Made by a program: the position numbers and the translations under genes | Notes under the pieces: model-generated | Databases searched by the model: none | Seen by the model: the letters and a program-made list of their open reading frames with translations, nothing else | Told to the model about the DNA's origin: nothing | In this document: positions 46,185-54,463 of the stretch, piece by piece | Position numbering within the stretch: position 1 is the first letter of the stretch | Layout of the letters: every line of letters starts with the position of its first letter | NCBI GenBank assembly: GCA_963797015.1 | Contig: CAWCNV010000005.1 | Span: 175,062-239,061, forward strand | Source of the DNA: JBBPZA01 sp963797015 | Lineage (GTDB): Bacteria > Actinomycetota > Thermoleophilia > Solirubrobacterales > Solirubrobacteraceae | Reading direction: 5' to 3' | Length of the DNA: 64,000 nucleotides

Positions 46185-49091
46185 GTGGTGGCGCCCGGCA
46201 CGGACGCACCGGCGGTTTCCACGCGGCGGCTCGTCGCCTACTTCGCGGTGCTCGCGGTGGTGGCGGCGGCGCTCGCCGCCTTCGTGGTCTCCGCCGGCAG
46301 CGACAAGCACGCGGAGCGCTCGATCGCGGGCGGCTACGACCTGGTGCGCCCGAACCCGTGCCTGGGCGCGAGCGGCCAGAAGTTCGACGTCATCCAGTCC
46401 GGCCGCTACGTCTCGATCGAGAACAACGGCACCGGGCCGTCCGGCAAGCTCGAGGTCCGCGACGGGCACCTGACCGGGACGGTCGACTGCACGCGCGGCG
46501 GCAAGGGCGAGATCGACGCCCGGGTCACGGACGGCACGCTGGCCGGCACGGTCGGAGGTGCGCCGGTGGCGGCGGTTCAGAAGCGCGAGCCGCCGGCGCC
46601 CGGGGTCCCCCGCCCGCGCCCGCCCAAGAACGTGCACGGCGATTACGCGCTGAGCCCGCGCTCGACCTGCCTCGGCGGCACGCTCTCGCTCGAGGGCTCC
46701 GGTCCCTATACGGCCAAGGCCAAGGACCGCGAGGCCGGCCGGCTCGCCTACAAGGACGGCAAGCTCACCGGCGTGGTCACCTGCGCGCGCGGCGGCCGCG
46801 AGCAGGTCAGCGGCGAGGCCGCGGGGCCCCAGATCACGCTGACCCTCGCGCCGATCGCCGCGCCCGCCGTGGCCGAGAAGGTCACCGCGACCAAGCAGCG
46901 CGAGTTCGAGTCCACACTGGGCGCGTTCTTCATCGCGGTCGCCGTGGTGATGCTCGCGGCACGCCTGATGGGCGTGCTGTTCCAGCGCATCGGGCAGCCG
47001 CGCGTGATGGGCGAGGTGACCGCCGGGATCCTGCTCGGCCCCACGCTGCTGGGCAAGATCTCGCCCGACCTCGAGCAGACGCTCTTCCCGCCGGACATCA
47101 TCCCGTTCATCGGCGTCGCCGCCAACCTCGGGCTGATCTTCTACATGTTCCTGATCGGGCTCGAGCTCGACGTCTCGCAGCTGCGCGGGAGGATCAGCCA
47201 GGCCGTCGCGATCTCCAACACCGGCGTGCTCGTGCCGATGATCGCCGGCCTGCTGATCGCGCTGCCGATCTACACCGTGGTCGGCCCCGACAAGGAGTTC
47301 CTCGGCTTCGCCCTGTTCATGGGCGTCTCGATGTCGATCACCGCCTTCCCGGTGCTCGCGCGCATCCTCGTCGAGCGGCGGATGCTCAAGCGCCCGGTGG
47401 GCGCGATCGCGCTCGCCAGCGCGGCGATCGACGACGTCACGGCGTGGTTCCTGATCGCTCTGGCCACTGCGGTCGTTGTCGCCGGGTCGGCGGTCGGCGT
47501 GCTCGAGACGATCGCCTTCGCTGTGATCTTCGTCGCAGTGATGTTCGTCGGCGTGCGGCGCCTGCTGGCGCGCGCCTCGGTCGCCTACGACGAGGCCGGC
47601 CGCGTGCCGGGGGCGTGGATCGCGGCGATCTTCGCCGGTGTGCTGCTGTCGGCGTTCGTGACCGAGCAGATCGGTATCGCGGTGATCTTCGGCGCCTTCA
47701 TCATGGGCGCGGTGATGCCGCGCCACGCGGGCCTGACCGAGGACGTCACGCACCGCGTCGAGGATTTCGTCGTCACCCTGCTGCTGCCGCTGTTCTTCGC
47801 CTACACGGGCCTGAAGACGAACCTGTTCCTGCTCGATCGCTGGGAGCTCGTGGCGCTCACCGTCGTCCTGGTGGTGATCGCGATCGCGTGCAAGTTCGGC
47901 GGCACGGTGCTGGCGGCGCGCTTCACGCGCATGGGCTGGCGCGAGTCCGCCGTCCTCGGCTCGCTCATGAACACGCGCGGCCTGACGGAGCTGATCGTGC
48001 TCAACCTCGCACTCGAGAAGGGCGCCATGACCCAGGCGCTGTTCGCCGCGCTCGTGATCATGGCGCTGCTCACCACGTTCATGACCGGGCCGCTCTTGAA
48101 GCTGTTCGACCCGCGCAACGAGTTCGGCTCGCCGGTCGAGGAGGAGCTCGAGGAGGCGCGCCGCGAGAGCATGGCCGATTCGCCCGTGCCTATCCCCGAG
48201 CGCTCGATCCTGGTCGCGCCGCAGTCCGACGCCGCCGTCGAGCCGCTCGTCGCGCTCGCCGAGCCGCTTGCCGCCAGCGAGCCGCCGCGCGAGCTGATCC
48301 TCGCGCGCGTGATCCCGCCCCCGCGCGCCGCCCAGGTCAGGGGTGCGCTGCAGACCGAGGACCGCATCCTCGGCGAGGTCTCGCACCGGCTCGCGCGCGT
48401 GCGGCTCGAGCTCCTGGACCGCGGCGTCGCGACGCGCGCGGTGGCGTTCAACTCGGCGCACGCGGGCGAGGACCTCGCGCGCCTGTCGCACAGCGAGGAG
48501 GTCGACCTCGTGCTCGTCGACGGCCGGCGGCCACTGCTCGGGGCGGGCGTGCCGCGCGGAGACGTGGGCGCGATCCTCGCGAAAGCGCCCTCCGACGTCG
48601 CCGTGCTCGTCGCGCGCGAGGGCGAGAGCGTGCTCCCGGGACCCGAGGCGCCGGTGCTCGTCCCGTTCGGGGGCGCCGACCACGACTGGGCGGCGCTCGA
48701 GCTGGCGGCGTGGATCTCCTCGGCGACCGACGCGTCGCTGCGGTTGCTGGGCGGCGCGGGCAAGGGCGAGGACGACGGAGAACGCGATGCCACGCGGCTG
48801 CTGGCCAGCGCTTCGCTGGTCGTCCAGCAGTTCGCCGGCATCCACGCCGAGCCCGTGGTCGCCGCCGGAGGGGCGGAGATCGTCGAGCGCGCGCGGGGCG
48901 CCGGTCTGCTGGTCGTCGGCCTTTCCGAGCGCTGGCGCGAGGAGGGCCTGGGAGCGACCCGCAGCGAGATCGCCCACGCCGCTCCGGCGCCGATCCTGTT
49001 CGTCCGGCGCGGCCTGCGCACGGGCGCGCTCGCGCCGCGCGACGACGTCACGCGCTTCACGTGGTCGTCGCCCGCCGTCGGCGCTAGGTGA
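46185..49091 (+). CDS. CPA2 cation/H+ antiporter with exported repeat domain and USP-like tail
   Basis: A 968-residue three-part protein. After an N-terminal helix (about 16-37), two related repeats of some 60 residues are predicted outside the membrane, each with two Cys (59/102 and 162/200). The antiporter core runs from about 245 to 640 with LFQRIGQPRVMGEVTAGILL and the ion-binding Asp416-Asp417 (LASAAIDDVTAW). The C-terminal 300 residues look like two universal-stress-protein-like domains (ILVAPQSDAAVEPL; VLVPFGGADHDWAALELA). It probably exchanges Na+ or K+ for protons with nucleotide or redox control. The Cys pairs may form disulfides. Confidence 0.85.
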   Translation: MVAPGTDAPAVSTRRLVAYFAVLAVVAAALAAFVVSAGSDKHAERSIAGGYDLVRPNPCLGASGQKFDVIQSGRYVSIENNGTGPSGKLEVRDGHLTGTVDCTRGGKGEIDARVTDGTLAGTVGGAPVAAVQKREPPAPGVPRPRPPKNVHGDYALSPRSTCLGGTLSLEGSGPYTAKAKDREAGRLAYKDGKLTGVVTCARGGREQVSGEAAGPQITLTLAPIAAPAVAEKVTATKQREFESTLGAFFIAVAVVMLAARLMGVLFQRIGQPRVMGEVTAGILLGPTLLGKISPDLEQTLFPPDIIPFIGVAANLGLIFYMFLIGLELDVSQLRGRISQAVAISNTGVLVPMIAGLLIALPIYTVVGPDKEFLGFALFMGVSMSITAFPVLARILVERRMLKRPVGAIALASAAIDDVTAWFLIALATAVVVAGSAVGVLETIAFAVIFVAVMFVGVRRLLARASVAYDEAGRVPGAWIAAIFAGVLLSAFVTEQIGIAVIFGAFIMGAVMPRHAGLTEDVTHRVEDFVVTLLLPLFFAYTGLKTNLFLLDRWELVALTVVLVVIAIACKFGGTVLAARFTRMGWRESAVLGSLMNTRGLTELIVLNLALEKGAMTQALFAALVIMALLTTFMTGPLLKLFDPRNEFGSPVEEELEEARRESMADSPVPIPERSILVAPQSDAAVEPLVALAEPLAASEPPRELILARVIPPPRAAQVRGALQTEDRILGEVSHRLARVRLELLDRGVATRAVAFNSAHAGEDLARLSHSEEVDLVLVDGRRPLLGAGVPRGDVGAILAKAPSDVAVLVAREGESVLPGPEAPVLVPFGGADHDWAALELAAWISSATDASLRLLGGAGKGEDDGERDATRLLASASLVVQQFAGIHAEPVVAAGGAEIVERARGAGLLVVGLSERWREEGLGATRSEIAHAAPAPILFVRRGLRTGALAPRDDVTRFTWSSPAVGAR

Positions 49092-49620
49092 GCCCCTGCA
49101 CGATCAGCACCGTCGCGCCGAACAGGCCGCCCGCCAGCGCCACCGCGCCGGCCAGCGCCGGGGAAGGGCCGCCGTGATGGCCTTGCTCGTGGACGACAGC
49201 GTGCCCGCGGCCGCGCGCGATCAGCCAGCGGTTGACCGGTAGCGCGACCAGACCCGCGACCGCGAGCGCGAAGCTGAGGCTGCCCCAGAACAGCAGGCTT
49301 CCGAGCCCGGCCTCGAGGGCTCCCGGCACCAGCACCACGATCGCGTTGTCGACGATCTCCATGGTCGCGATGCTGAGCGTGTCCGAGGCCAGCGCGATCG
49401 GGAAGACCGCGGCCAGCGCAATGCCCGCCCGCAGCAGCGGGAGGCTGGTGAGCCCATAGCCGAACAGGAAGGCCAGCAGGACCGAGATGGCGACGGTGGC
49501 CAGGTTGCCCCAGCCGAAAGCGGTGCCGATGACCATGCCGGCGATCTCGCCGATCGCGCAGCCGGTCAGGCAGTGGAGCGTGGCGCTCAGCGCGACGCGG
49601 TTGAGGCTGCCGCCGTGCAT
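49084..49620 (-). CDS. DUF4396 membrane protein, probable copper-related
   Basis: A 178-residue protein with about five hydrophobic segments. The DUF4396 core is visible: ATLHCLTGCAIGEIAGMVIG, LLAFLFGYGLTSLPL, ALASDTLSIATMEIVDN. A His-rich loop (HAVVHEQGHHGG) precedes the last helix. The family has no proven function. The gene sits directly behind a CsoR-type operator, which points to a role in copper handling. ATG 49620 lies 6 bases after a perfect TATAAT, so the mRNA is probably leaderless. It overlaps the end of the antiporter gene by 8 bases. Confidence 0.8.
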   Translation of the reverse strand: MHGGSLNRVALSATLHCLTGCAIGEIAGMVIGTAFGWGNLATVAISVLLAFLFGYGLTSLPLLRAGIALAAVFPIALASDTLSIATMEIVDNAIVVLVPGALEAGLGSLLFWGSLSFALAVAGLVALPVNRWLIARGRGHAVVHEQGHHGGPSPALAGAVALAGGLFGATVLIVQGLT

Positions 49621-49626
49621 GTCCGG

Positions 49627-49646
49627 ATTATACCCCTTACGGGTAT
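49627..49646 (-). promoter_or_regulatory. CsoR-like operator overlapping a perfect -10
   Basis: ATACCCCTTACGGGTAT (49630-49646, plus strand) is an inverted repeat ATACCC-N5-GGGTAT like the copper-sensor CsoR sites. On the minus strand TATAAT (49632-49627) overlaps its edge and lies 6 bases before ATG 49620. No good -35 is visible. Confidence 0.65.
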
Positions 49647-49656
49647 CTGAGGCCCA

Positions 49657-50002
49657 CTCGCGAACGGCATCGGCGTCCCTGAACGGCGTCGACGCGCTCA
49701 CGAACGGCATCGACGAGGGGGGAAGGGGGAGGAGGTCGATCTCAGCGCGCGGGGTGGATCGAGAGGTGCGGGAGGGCCGAAGGTCGATCTCGGCGAGCGC
49801 GGCGGATCGAGATCGACATTTGTGTCCTGTGAGGGCGACGAATGACGATTTCGATTTCGTGCGGCGGTCGAGATCGACGTTTTCGTCCCTGCCGGCTCCC
49901 TTCCGCTCGTCGATGCAGTTCGCCTGCAGTGGTAGCCCCACCGAGGCCAACAAGCCCGACCGATTCCACAACTTCGATCCGTTGGGCGGGTTGATTGCGA
50001 CC
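49657..50002. repeat. Repeat-rich intergenic stretch
   Basis: No gene is supported. Three copies of GAACGGCRTCG start at 49662, 49681 and 49702. GTCGATCTC occurs at 49735 and 49783, and its complement GAGATCGAC at 49809 and 49870, so hairpins with 9-base stems are possible (for example 49783-49791 with 49809-49817). Confidence 0.7.
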
Positions 50003-50812
50003 GTGCGGGCCCGTCGCACCCTGAGACTCGCTGCGGTCCTCGGCGCTCTGGCGGCGCTGTCCGCGCCGGAGGCGGCGTCAGCCGCGGACGCCTACCCGAG
50101 CGCGGACCAGGTTGCCGCCGCGACTTCGTTCATCAAGAGCCGTGAAGGTCGCAGGGCATACGCGGTGATCGACAGCCAGGGGAAGCTGCATGGGGCCAAC
50201 GTCAACCGCCGCTTCGTGACCGCGAGCGTGGTCAAGGCGATGCTGCTGGTCCAGTACCTGCGCAAGGTCGATCGCGCGGACCGCGGCCTGCGCGCCAGCG
50301 AGCGGGCGCTGCTTGGGCCGATGATCCGCGTCTCGAGCAACTCGGCGGCGACCGCGATCTACAACCGCGTCGGCGACGGCGGCCTGCGCCGCGTGGCCAA
50401 GGTCGTCGGGATGACGAACTTCGTGATCGGCCCCTCCTACCTGCGCTCGTGCCGCTGCTCGAGCCGCAAGTGGGCGCGCGCCCAGCTGACCGCGGCCGAC
50501 CAGGCGCGGCTCTTCTACCGCCTCGACGAGGTCGTCCCCGAACGCTTTCTCGCCTACGCCAAGAACCTGCTCGAGACGGTGGTGCGGGAGCAGAGCTGGG
50601 GCATCCCAGCGGCCGCGCGGCCGCTGGGCTGGCGCGTGTTCTTCAAGGTCGGGCTGCGCTCAACCGGCCTCGGCGGCCTGATCCACCAGGCCGCGCGCCT
50701 GGAGCGCGACTCGACGACGATCGCGATCGTGGTCATGACCGACGGCAATCCCAGCTATTCCTACGGGAAGCGGACCGTCTACGGCGTCGGTTCGCGGCTG
50801 GTCGGCGCCTAG
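50003..50812 (+). CDS. Class A beta-lactamase-like serine hydrolase
   Basis: A 269-residue exported protein. The signal region (LRLAAVLGALAALSAPEAAS) precedes a penicillin-binding/beta-lactamase fold: SxxK at 75-78 (TASVVKAM), SxN at 111-113 (VSSNSAAT) and KVG at 215-217 in the place of KTG. The usual Glu166 region is not evident, so it may be a D,D-peptidase-like or other cell-wall hydrolase rather than a beta-lactamase. GTG 50003 puts the basic residues and signal helix at the start; an ATG at 49913 adds 30 residues in repeat-rich sequence. It converges with the next gene, overlapping by four bases. Confidence 0.75.
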   Translation: MRARRTLRLAAVLGALAALSAPEAASAADAYPSADQVAAATSFIKSREGRRAYAVIDSQGKLHGANVNRRFVTASVVKAMLLVQYLRKVDRADRGLRASERALLGPMIRVSSNSAATAIYNRVGDGGLRRVAKVVGMTNFVIGPSYLRSCRCSSRKWARAQLTAADQARLFYRLDEVVPERFLAYAKNLLETVVREQSWGIPAAARPLGWRVFFKVGLRSTGLGGLIHQAARLERDSTTIAIVVMTDGNPSYSYGKRTVYGVGSRLVGA

Positions 50813-51375
50813 CCGATTCCCTCCGGCCGCCGGCTCACCCCCGAGGGCGAGGGGAGGTCGCGCAACTCGGGCGGCAGTTCCTGGACCGCCGAGAACTCGC
50901 GCGCAAGCCGGGGCGTTTGTGCCCCGGCCGCGGGACCGACCGGGGCGACGAGTGGGATCGGCTCGTTCTCGGGCGGGACCGACCAGCCCGTCGCGCGGAA
51001 CTCGCCGCCGTTCTCGATCCACGAGATCGACATCAGCGGCAGCACCACGATCCTCGTGGCGATCGCGATGCACCATGCGACCCAGAACCACACGATCGCC
51101 TCCAGCGGCGACAGCCCGACCTTCAGGACCTGCGCGAGCAGGTAGAGCAGCGCGAACTCGCCGACCGCGAGCACGCCGGTCAGCCACGGCGGCTGCCACT
51201 TGATCACGAGCGGGTAGAACGCGGTGTCCAGCGCGACCCCGAGCAGCAGGTAGACGCCGATCAGCACGACGAAGCCCTCGTTGCCCGACAGCAACGACAG
51301 CAGCGCGCCGAGCACCGCCGGTCCCACCAGGGTCGCAAGCCGGGTCTGGACGCGGCCTAGGACGGTCGGGCACAT
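50809..51375 (-). CDS. Membrane protein of unknown function
   Basis: A 188-residue protein with about four hydrophobic helices (LVGPAVLGALLSLLSG, FVVLIGVYLLLGVAL, the LTGVLAVGEFALLYLLAQVL block, and EAIVWFWVAWCIAIATRIVV) and a Pro/Glu-rich cytoplasmic tail. No family recognised. It starts 3 bases after the stop of the flavoprotein gene, so the two are one transcript. Confidence 0.7.
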   Translation of the reverse strand: MCPTVLGRVQTRLATLVGPAVLGALLSLLSGNEGFVVLIGVYLLLGVALDTAFYPLVIKWQPPWLTGVLAVGEFALLYLLAQVLKVGLSPLEAIVWFWVAWCIAIATRIVVLPLMSISWIENGGEFRATGWSVPPENEPIPLVAPVGPAAGAQTPRLAREFSAVQELPPELRDLPSPSGVSRRPEGIG

Positions 51376-51378
51376 GGT

Positions 51379-52728
51379 CTAGGCGAGCTGCTCGGTCGCG
51401 CGGGTCTGCCGGATCGCCTTCGAGGAGCGTGCGGCGAGGCGCAGCTGCAGGGCCAGGCGCGATGGGAGCCGCCGCGGGCGGACCCGCTCCGCGCGCGCGA
51501 CGTCGGCCACGAAGCGGCGCGCGATGTATTTCAGCCCGGCGATCGTGTCGCCGTGAGGGACCACGTTGTTGGCGTTGATCCCCATCATGCACAGCCGCGA
51601 CTCGGACCGGTCGAGCCCGGGCACGCCGCAGTTCGTGCGCAGCTTGATGCGCCCCTCCTCGACCGGGATCCCGTAGTGCTCGACCAGCCGCCGGAGCAGC
51701 GGCAGCGTGAGCGCCGACTTGTTGAAGCCCGTGGGGGACACGACTCCGGTCAGGTCGAGCCATCCGAGCCCCGACCCGCGCTGGCTCGAAACGTGCGCAC
51801 GCAGGCCGGCCGGGCCGCGCTCCACCGCGTCGATCTCGCCGATCGCCTGGTCGAAGCGCCCCTCGCGCCGCCCGCGCTCGATGCGCTCCAGCCAGCCCTC
51901 GCGGCGAGGATGCGTGCCTTTCAGCGCGACGCCGAGAAGGGCGATGCGCTCGTCGAAGCTCGTCCCCTGGAAGACGTCGATGCCCAGCGCCTCGAACAGG
52001 CAGCGGGGCACGTTGAGGTCCTGCTCATCGGGGATCGGGCTGCGCGTGAGCGCGAGCACGCTCGCGCCGGCATCGAGCGCGTTGGCCCACTCGTTGATCG
52101 AGGCGATGCCGGCGCCGAGCACGACGTAGCGCCCCGAGGGGACATAGCGCTTGGGCTCGTAGCCCTGCACGATTCGCCGCCCCAGCTCGGGGTCGCTCTC
52201 GCGCACCCTGGCCAGCAGCGGAGGGAAGTTGATCGGCCCGTGCCCCAGCGCGAGCATCACGTGCTTGGCGCGTCCGACGAAGCGCGCCTGCTCGTCGTAG
52301 AGGACGAAGTGCGCCGGCCTCTCCTCGCGCTGCAGCCAGCCGATCCGCGTCGGGACGCGCGCGTCCTCCCAGCGCATGGTGTGCTGCACGACGTCGGCCT
52401 CGGCGATGATCTCGGGCACGCCCGGGTTGTACTTGCGACGGATCGAGCGAAACAGCGCGGACGGATTGCGCCGAGTCCACGCCTCGATCTGCGCGAATGT
52501 CGGCCAGTCGGCGGGGAGGAAATGCGACTCGGATTCCGAGCGCAGCACGGTCTGGCCGAGGTTGCCGGCAAAGGCGAGGTAGGTGCCGACCGCGCGCGGG
52601 CTGGGACCGTAGATCGTGATCGAGCGCGGGTCGAAGCCCAGGTAGACGGCCGTGGAGTAGACGATCAGGGAGCCGAACCCGTCGCCCACGACGGCCAGCG
52701 TGGAGTCGCGCGGGGCTTGGGCTGCCAT
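51379..52728 (-). CDS. FAD/NAD(P)-binding oxidoreductase-like protein
   Basis: A 449-residue protein. The N-terminal VVGDGFGSLIVY is a dinucleotide-binding motif of GxGxxS type, and a second one (YVVLGAGIASINEWA) occurs mid-chain. The arrangement resembles flavin monooxygenase or lysine-N-hydroxylase-like proteins. LGHGPINFPPLL and GVVSPTGFNKSAL are further landmarks. The reaction is unknown. It forms an operon with the membrane protein at 50.8 kb and is divergent from the second antiporter. ATG 52728 lies 10 bases after TAGGCT. Confidence 0.75.
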   Translation of the reverse strand: MAAQAPRDSTLAVVGDGFGSLIVYSTAVYLGFDPRSITIYGPSPRAVGTYLAFAGNLGQTVLRSESESHFLPADWPTFAQIEAWTRRNPSALFRSIRRKYNPGVPEIIAEADVVQHTMRWEDARVPTRIGWLQREERPAHFVLYDEQARFVGRAKHVMLALGHGPINFPPLLARVRESDPELGRRIVQGYEPKRYVPSGRYVVLGAGIASINEWANALDAGASVLALTRSPIPDEQDLNVPRCLFEALGIDVFQGTSFDERIALLGVALKGTHPRREGWLERIERGRREGRFDQAIGEIDAVERGPAGLRAHVSSQRGSGLGWLDLTGVVSPTGFNKSALTLPLLRRLVEHYGIPVEEGRIKLRTNCGVPGLDRSESRLCMMGINANNVVPHGDTIAGLKYIARRFVADVARAERVRPRRLPSRLALQLRLAARSSKAIRQTRATEQLA

Positions 52729-52799
52729 GATCGGGCGCAGCCTAGCCGCAGCGCGCTCGCCTTGCTGCCAATAGCCCGGATGTGAGAGGGTCGCCGCCG

Positions 52800-54167
52800 A
52801 TGGACCCCTCGTTCGTGCCTCAGCTCAAGCCCGGCGCAGAGGTGGTTCCGTACGTGCTGCTCGACATCGCGCTGATCCTGGCCGCTGCGCGCATCGTCGG
52901 GACGCTGTTCGAGAAGGTCCGGCAGCCCCGCATCGTGGGCGAGATCGTCGCCGGAATCCTCATCGGCCCGACCGTGCTCGGCGGGTCGCTCGAGACGCTG
53001 ACCAAGCCGGGCAGCGGGGCTACCAACGATGTCTACCCGTTCCAGGCCTTCAGCTTCCTGTCGTTGATCGGCCAGATCGCGCTGGTCTTCTACATGTTCC
53101 TGGTCGGGGCGGAGCTCGACAAGAGCCTCCTGCGCGGCAAAGGCGTGCAGATGGGAGCCGTGGCGCTGGCGGCGGTGCTGGTTCCGGTCGGGCTGGGGTT
53201 CGCGATCGCGGGCTTCTTCGACGGCTCGCCGTGGCGCGGCCCCGAGGGGCAGGACATGACGACTTTCGCGCTGTTCCTCGGCGCCGCGCTGTCGGTCACG
53301 GCGTTTCCGGTCATGGCCCGAATACTCCAGGAGAAGGGCATGCTCGCCTCGCCGATGGGCGCCGTGGGCGTCGGCTCGGCGGCGATCGTGACCGTGCTCA
53401 TGTTCCTGGTCATCGTCGCCGCCAGCGCTTCATCGAAGGGGGCGGCGATCGAGTCCGAGACCGGGTACCGCTTCCTGCTGTTCCTCGCGATCGTCGCGGG
53501 CCTAATCCTGCTGCGACCCGTGGTCGCGCTCGCGTTCCGCGGCTGGAAGGACGGCGAGCCGCTGCCGGGCAACCTGCTCGCGCTGGTGCTGGTTGGCGCG
53601 CTGTGCGCGGGCTGGGCCACCGACCGCGTGCTAGGTGTCGCGCTGGTGGGTGGCTTCCTGTTCGGGACGATCTGCGTGCCGGGGCTTCCCGGCCTGGCCA
53701 CGGCCATCATCGCCCGCCTACAGGACGCGGTGATCATCTTCTTCCTGCCGATCTTCCTGGCCGTCTCCGGCCTTCAGACGAACTTCCGCCTGATCGACGG
53801 CAAGGTGATCGTCGGGGCGCTCGTGTTCGTGGCCCTCATGATCGCCGGCAAGATCGGAGCCGGGTTCCTGGCCGGCCGCGCGGTCGGCCTGGACAACCGC
53901 GATGCCGGCGCGATCGGCGTGCTGCTCAACTGCCGCGGGCTGCTTATTCTCGTCGTGGGGCTGATCGGCCTTCAGAAGATGGTCATCACCCAGGAGATGA
54001 TGGTGGTGTTCGCTCTCGGCGCGATCGTCACGACGATGATGACCGGCCCGCTGATGGACCTGCTGCTGCCCCAGCGCGAGGTCCGCCGGCGCACGGCCGA
54101 GCTGACGCGCGAGGACCTCGTTGAGGCCGACCGCCGCGCCTCGGGCACGGCCGTGATCGCCGGATGA
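52800..54167 (+). CDS. CPA2-type antiporter lacking the Asp-Asp motif
   Basis: A 455-residue membrane protein of the CPA2 family with about 12-13 helices: FEKVRQPRIVGEIVAGILIG near the N-terminus, VFYMFLVGAELDKSLL, ALSVTAFPVMARIL and the C-terminal GVLLNCRGLLILVVGLIGLQ. The place of the ion-binding Asp-Asp in helix 5 reads Val197-Thr198 (GSAAIVTVLMF), unlike the DD of its neighbour at 46.2 kb. Ion coupling must therefore differ or be lost. It has no C-terminal regulatory domain. ATG 52800 has GAGAGGG about 10 bases upstream; GTG 52782 is an alternative. Confidence 0.85.
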   Translation: MDPSFVPQLKPGAEVVPYVLLDIALILAAARIVGTLFEKVRQPRIVGEIVAGILIGPTVLGGSLETLTKPGSGATNDVYPFQAFSFLSLIGQIALVFYMFLVGAELDKSLLRGKGVQMGAVALAAVLVPVGLGFAIAGFFDGSPWRGPEGQDMTTFALFLGAALSVTAFPVMARILQEKGMLASPMGAVGVGSAAIVTVLMFLVIVAASASSKGAAIESETGYRFLLFLAIVAGLILLRPVVALAFRGWKDGEPLPGNLLALVLVGALCAGWATDRVLGVALVGGFLFGTICVPGLPGLATAIIARLQDAVIIFFLPIFLAVSGLQTNFRLIDGKVIVGALVFVALMIAGKIGAGFLAGRAVGLDNRDAGAIGVLLNCRGLLILVVGLIGLQKMVITQEMMVVFALGAIVTTMMTGPLMDLLLPQREVRRRTAELTREDLVEADRRASGTAVIAG

Positions 54168-54238
54168 GTCACAACCGACGCGCCGATGGCACGAAGGTGC
54201 GGGCCGCTTGACGAGATACTGGGGCCGGTAGCCCTTCC

Positions 54239-54343
54239 TCAGGGTTTCACCGAACCCGCCACCACAGCCTCGTCGTAGAGAGAGCCGTTTGGATCGGTGA
54301 CCACTATCCGCAGCGAGGCCGCACCGCGCACCGACAGATTCCC
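54239..54343 (-). pseudogene. 3' end of an NPCBM-like gene cut by the IS21 element
   Basis: The minus-strand frame up to the TGA at 54241-54239 encodes NLSVRGAASLRIVVTDPNG and 15 more residues. When the IS (54344-56564) and one TCCC copy are removed, it joins in frame with the fragment to the right, giving LQTG-NLSVRGAASL. The joined sequence resembles the C-terminal part of NPCBM carbohydrate-binding modules (Leu-Arg-Ile-Val-Val-Thr-Asp near the end). Confidence 0.75.
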
Positions 54344-54463
54344 TGTCGGCGCCGGGTGAAGACTGGGCCACCTGCGCCGGTTGAAAGTTGGGCCATCTGA
54401 GCGTCGTCCGGTGGCCTGCGGAGCCTGGGCTCGTTTGCGCAGAGCGAGCCCGGGAGGACCGAG

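Noticed and set aside
46131..48977. Upstream extension of the kinase frame into the antiporter region
   Set aside because: The kinase domain begins just after ATG 46130; the extension is antisense to the antiporter and compositionally biased.
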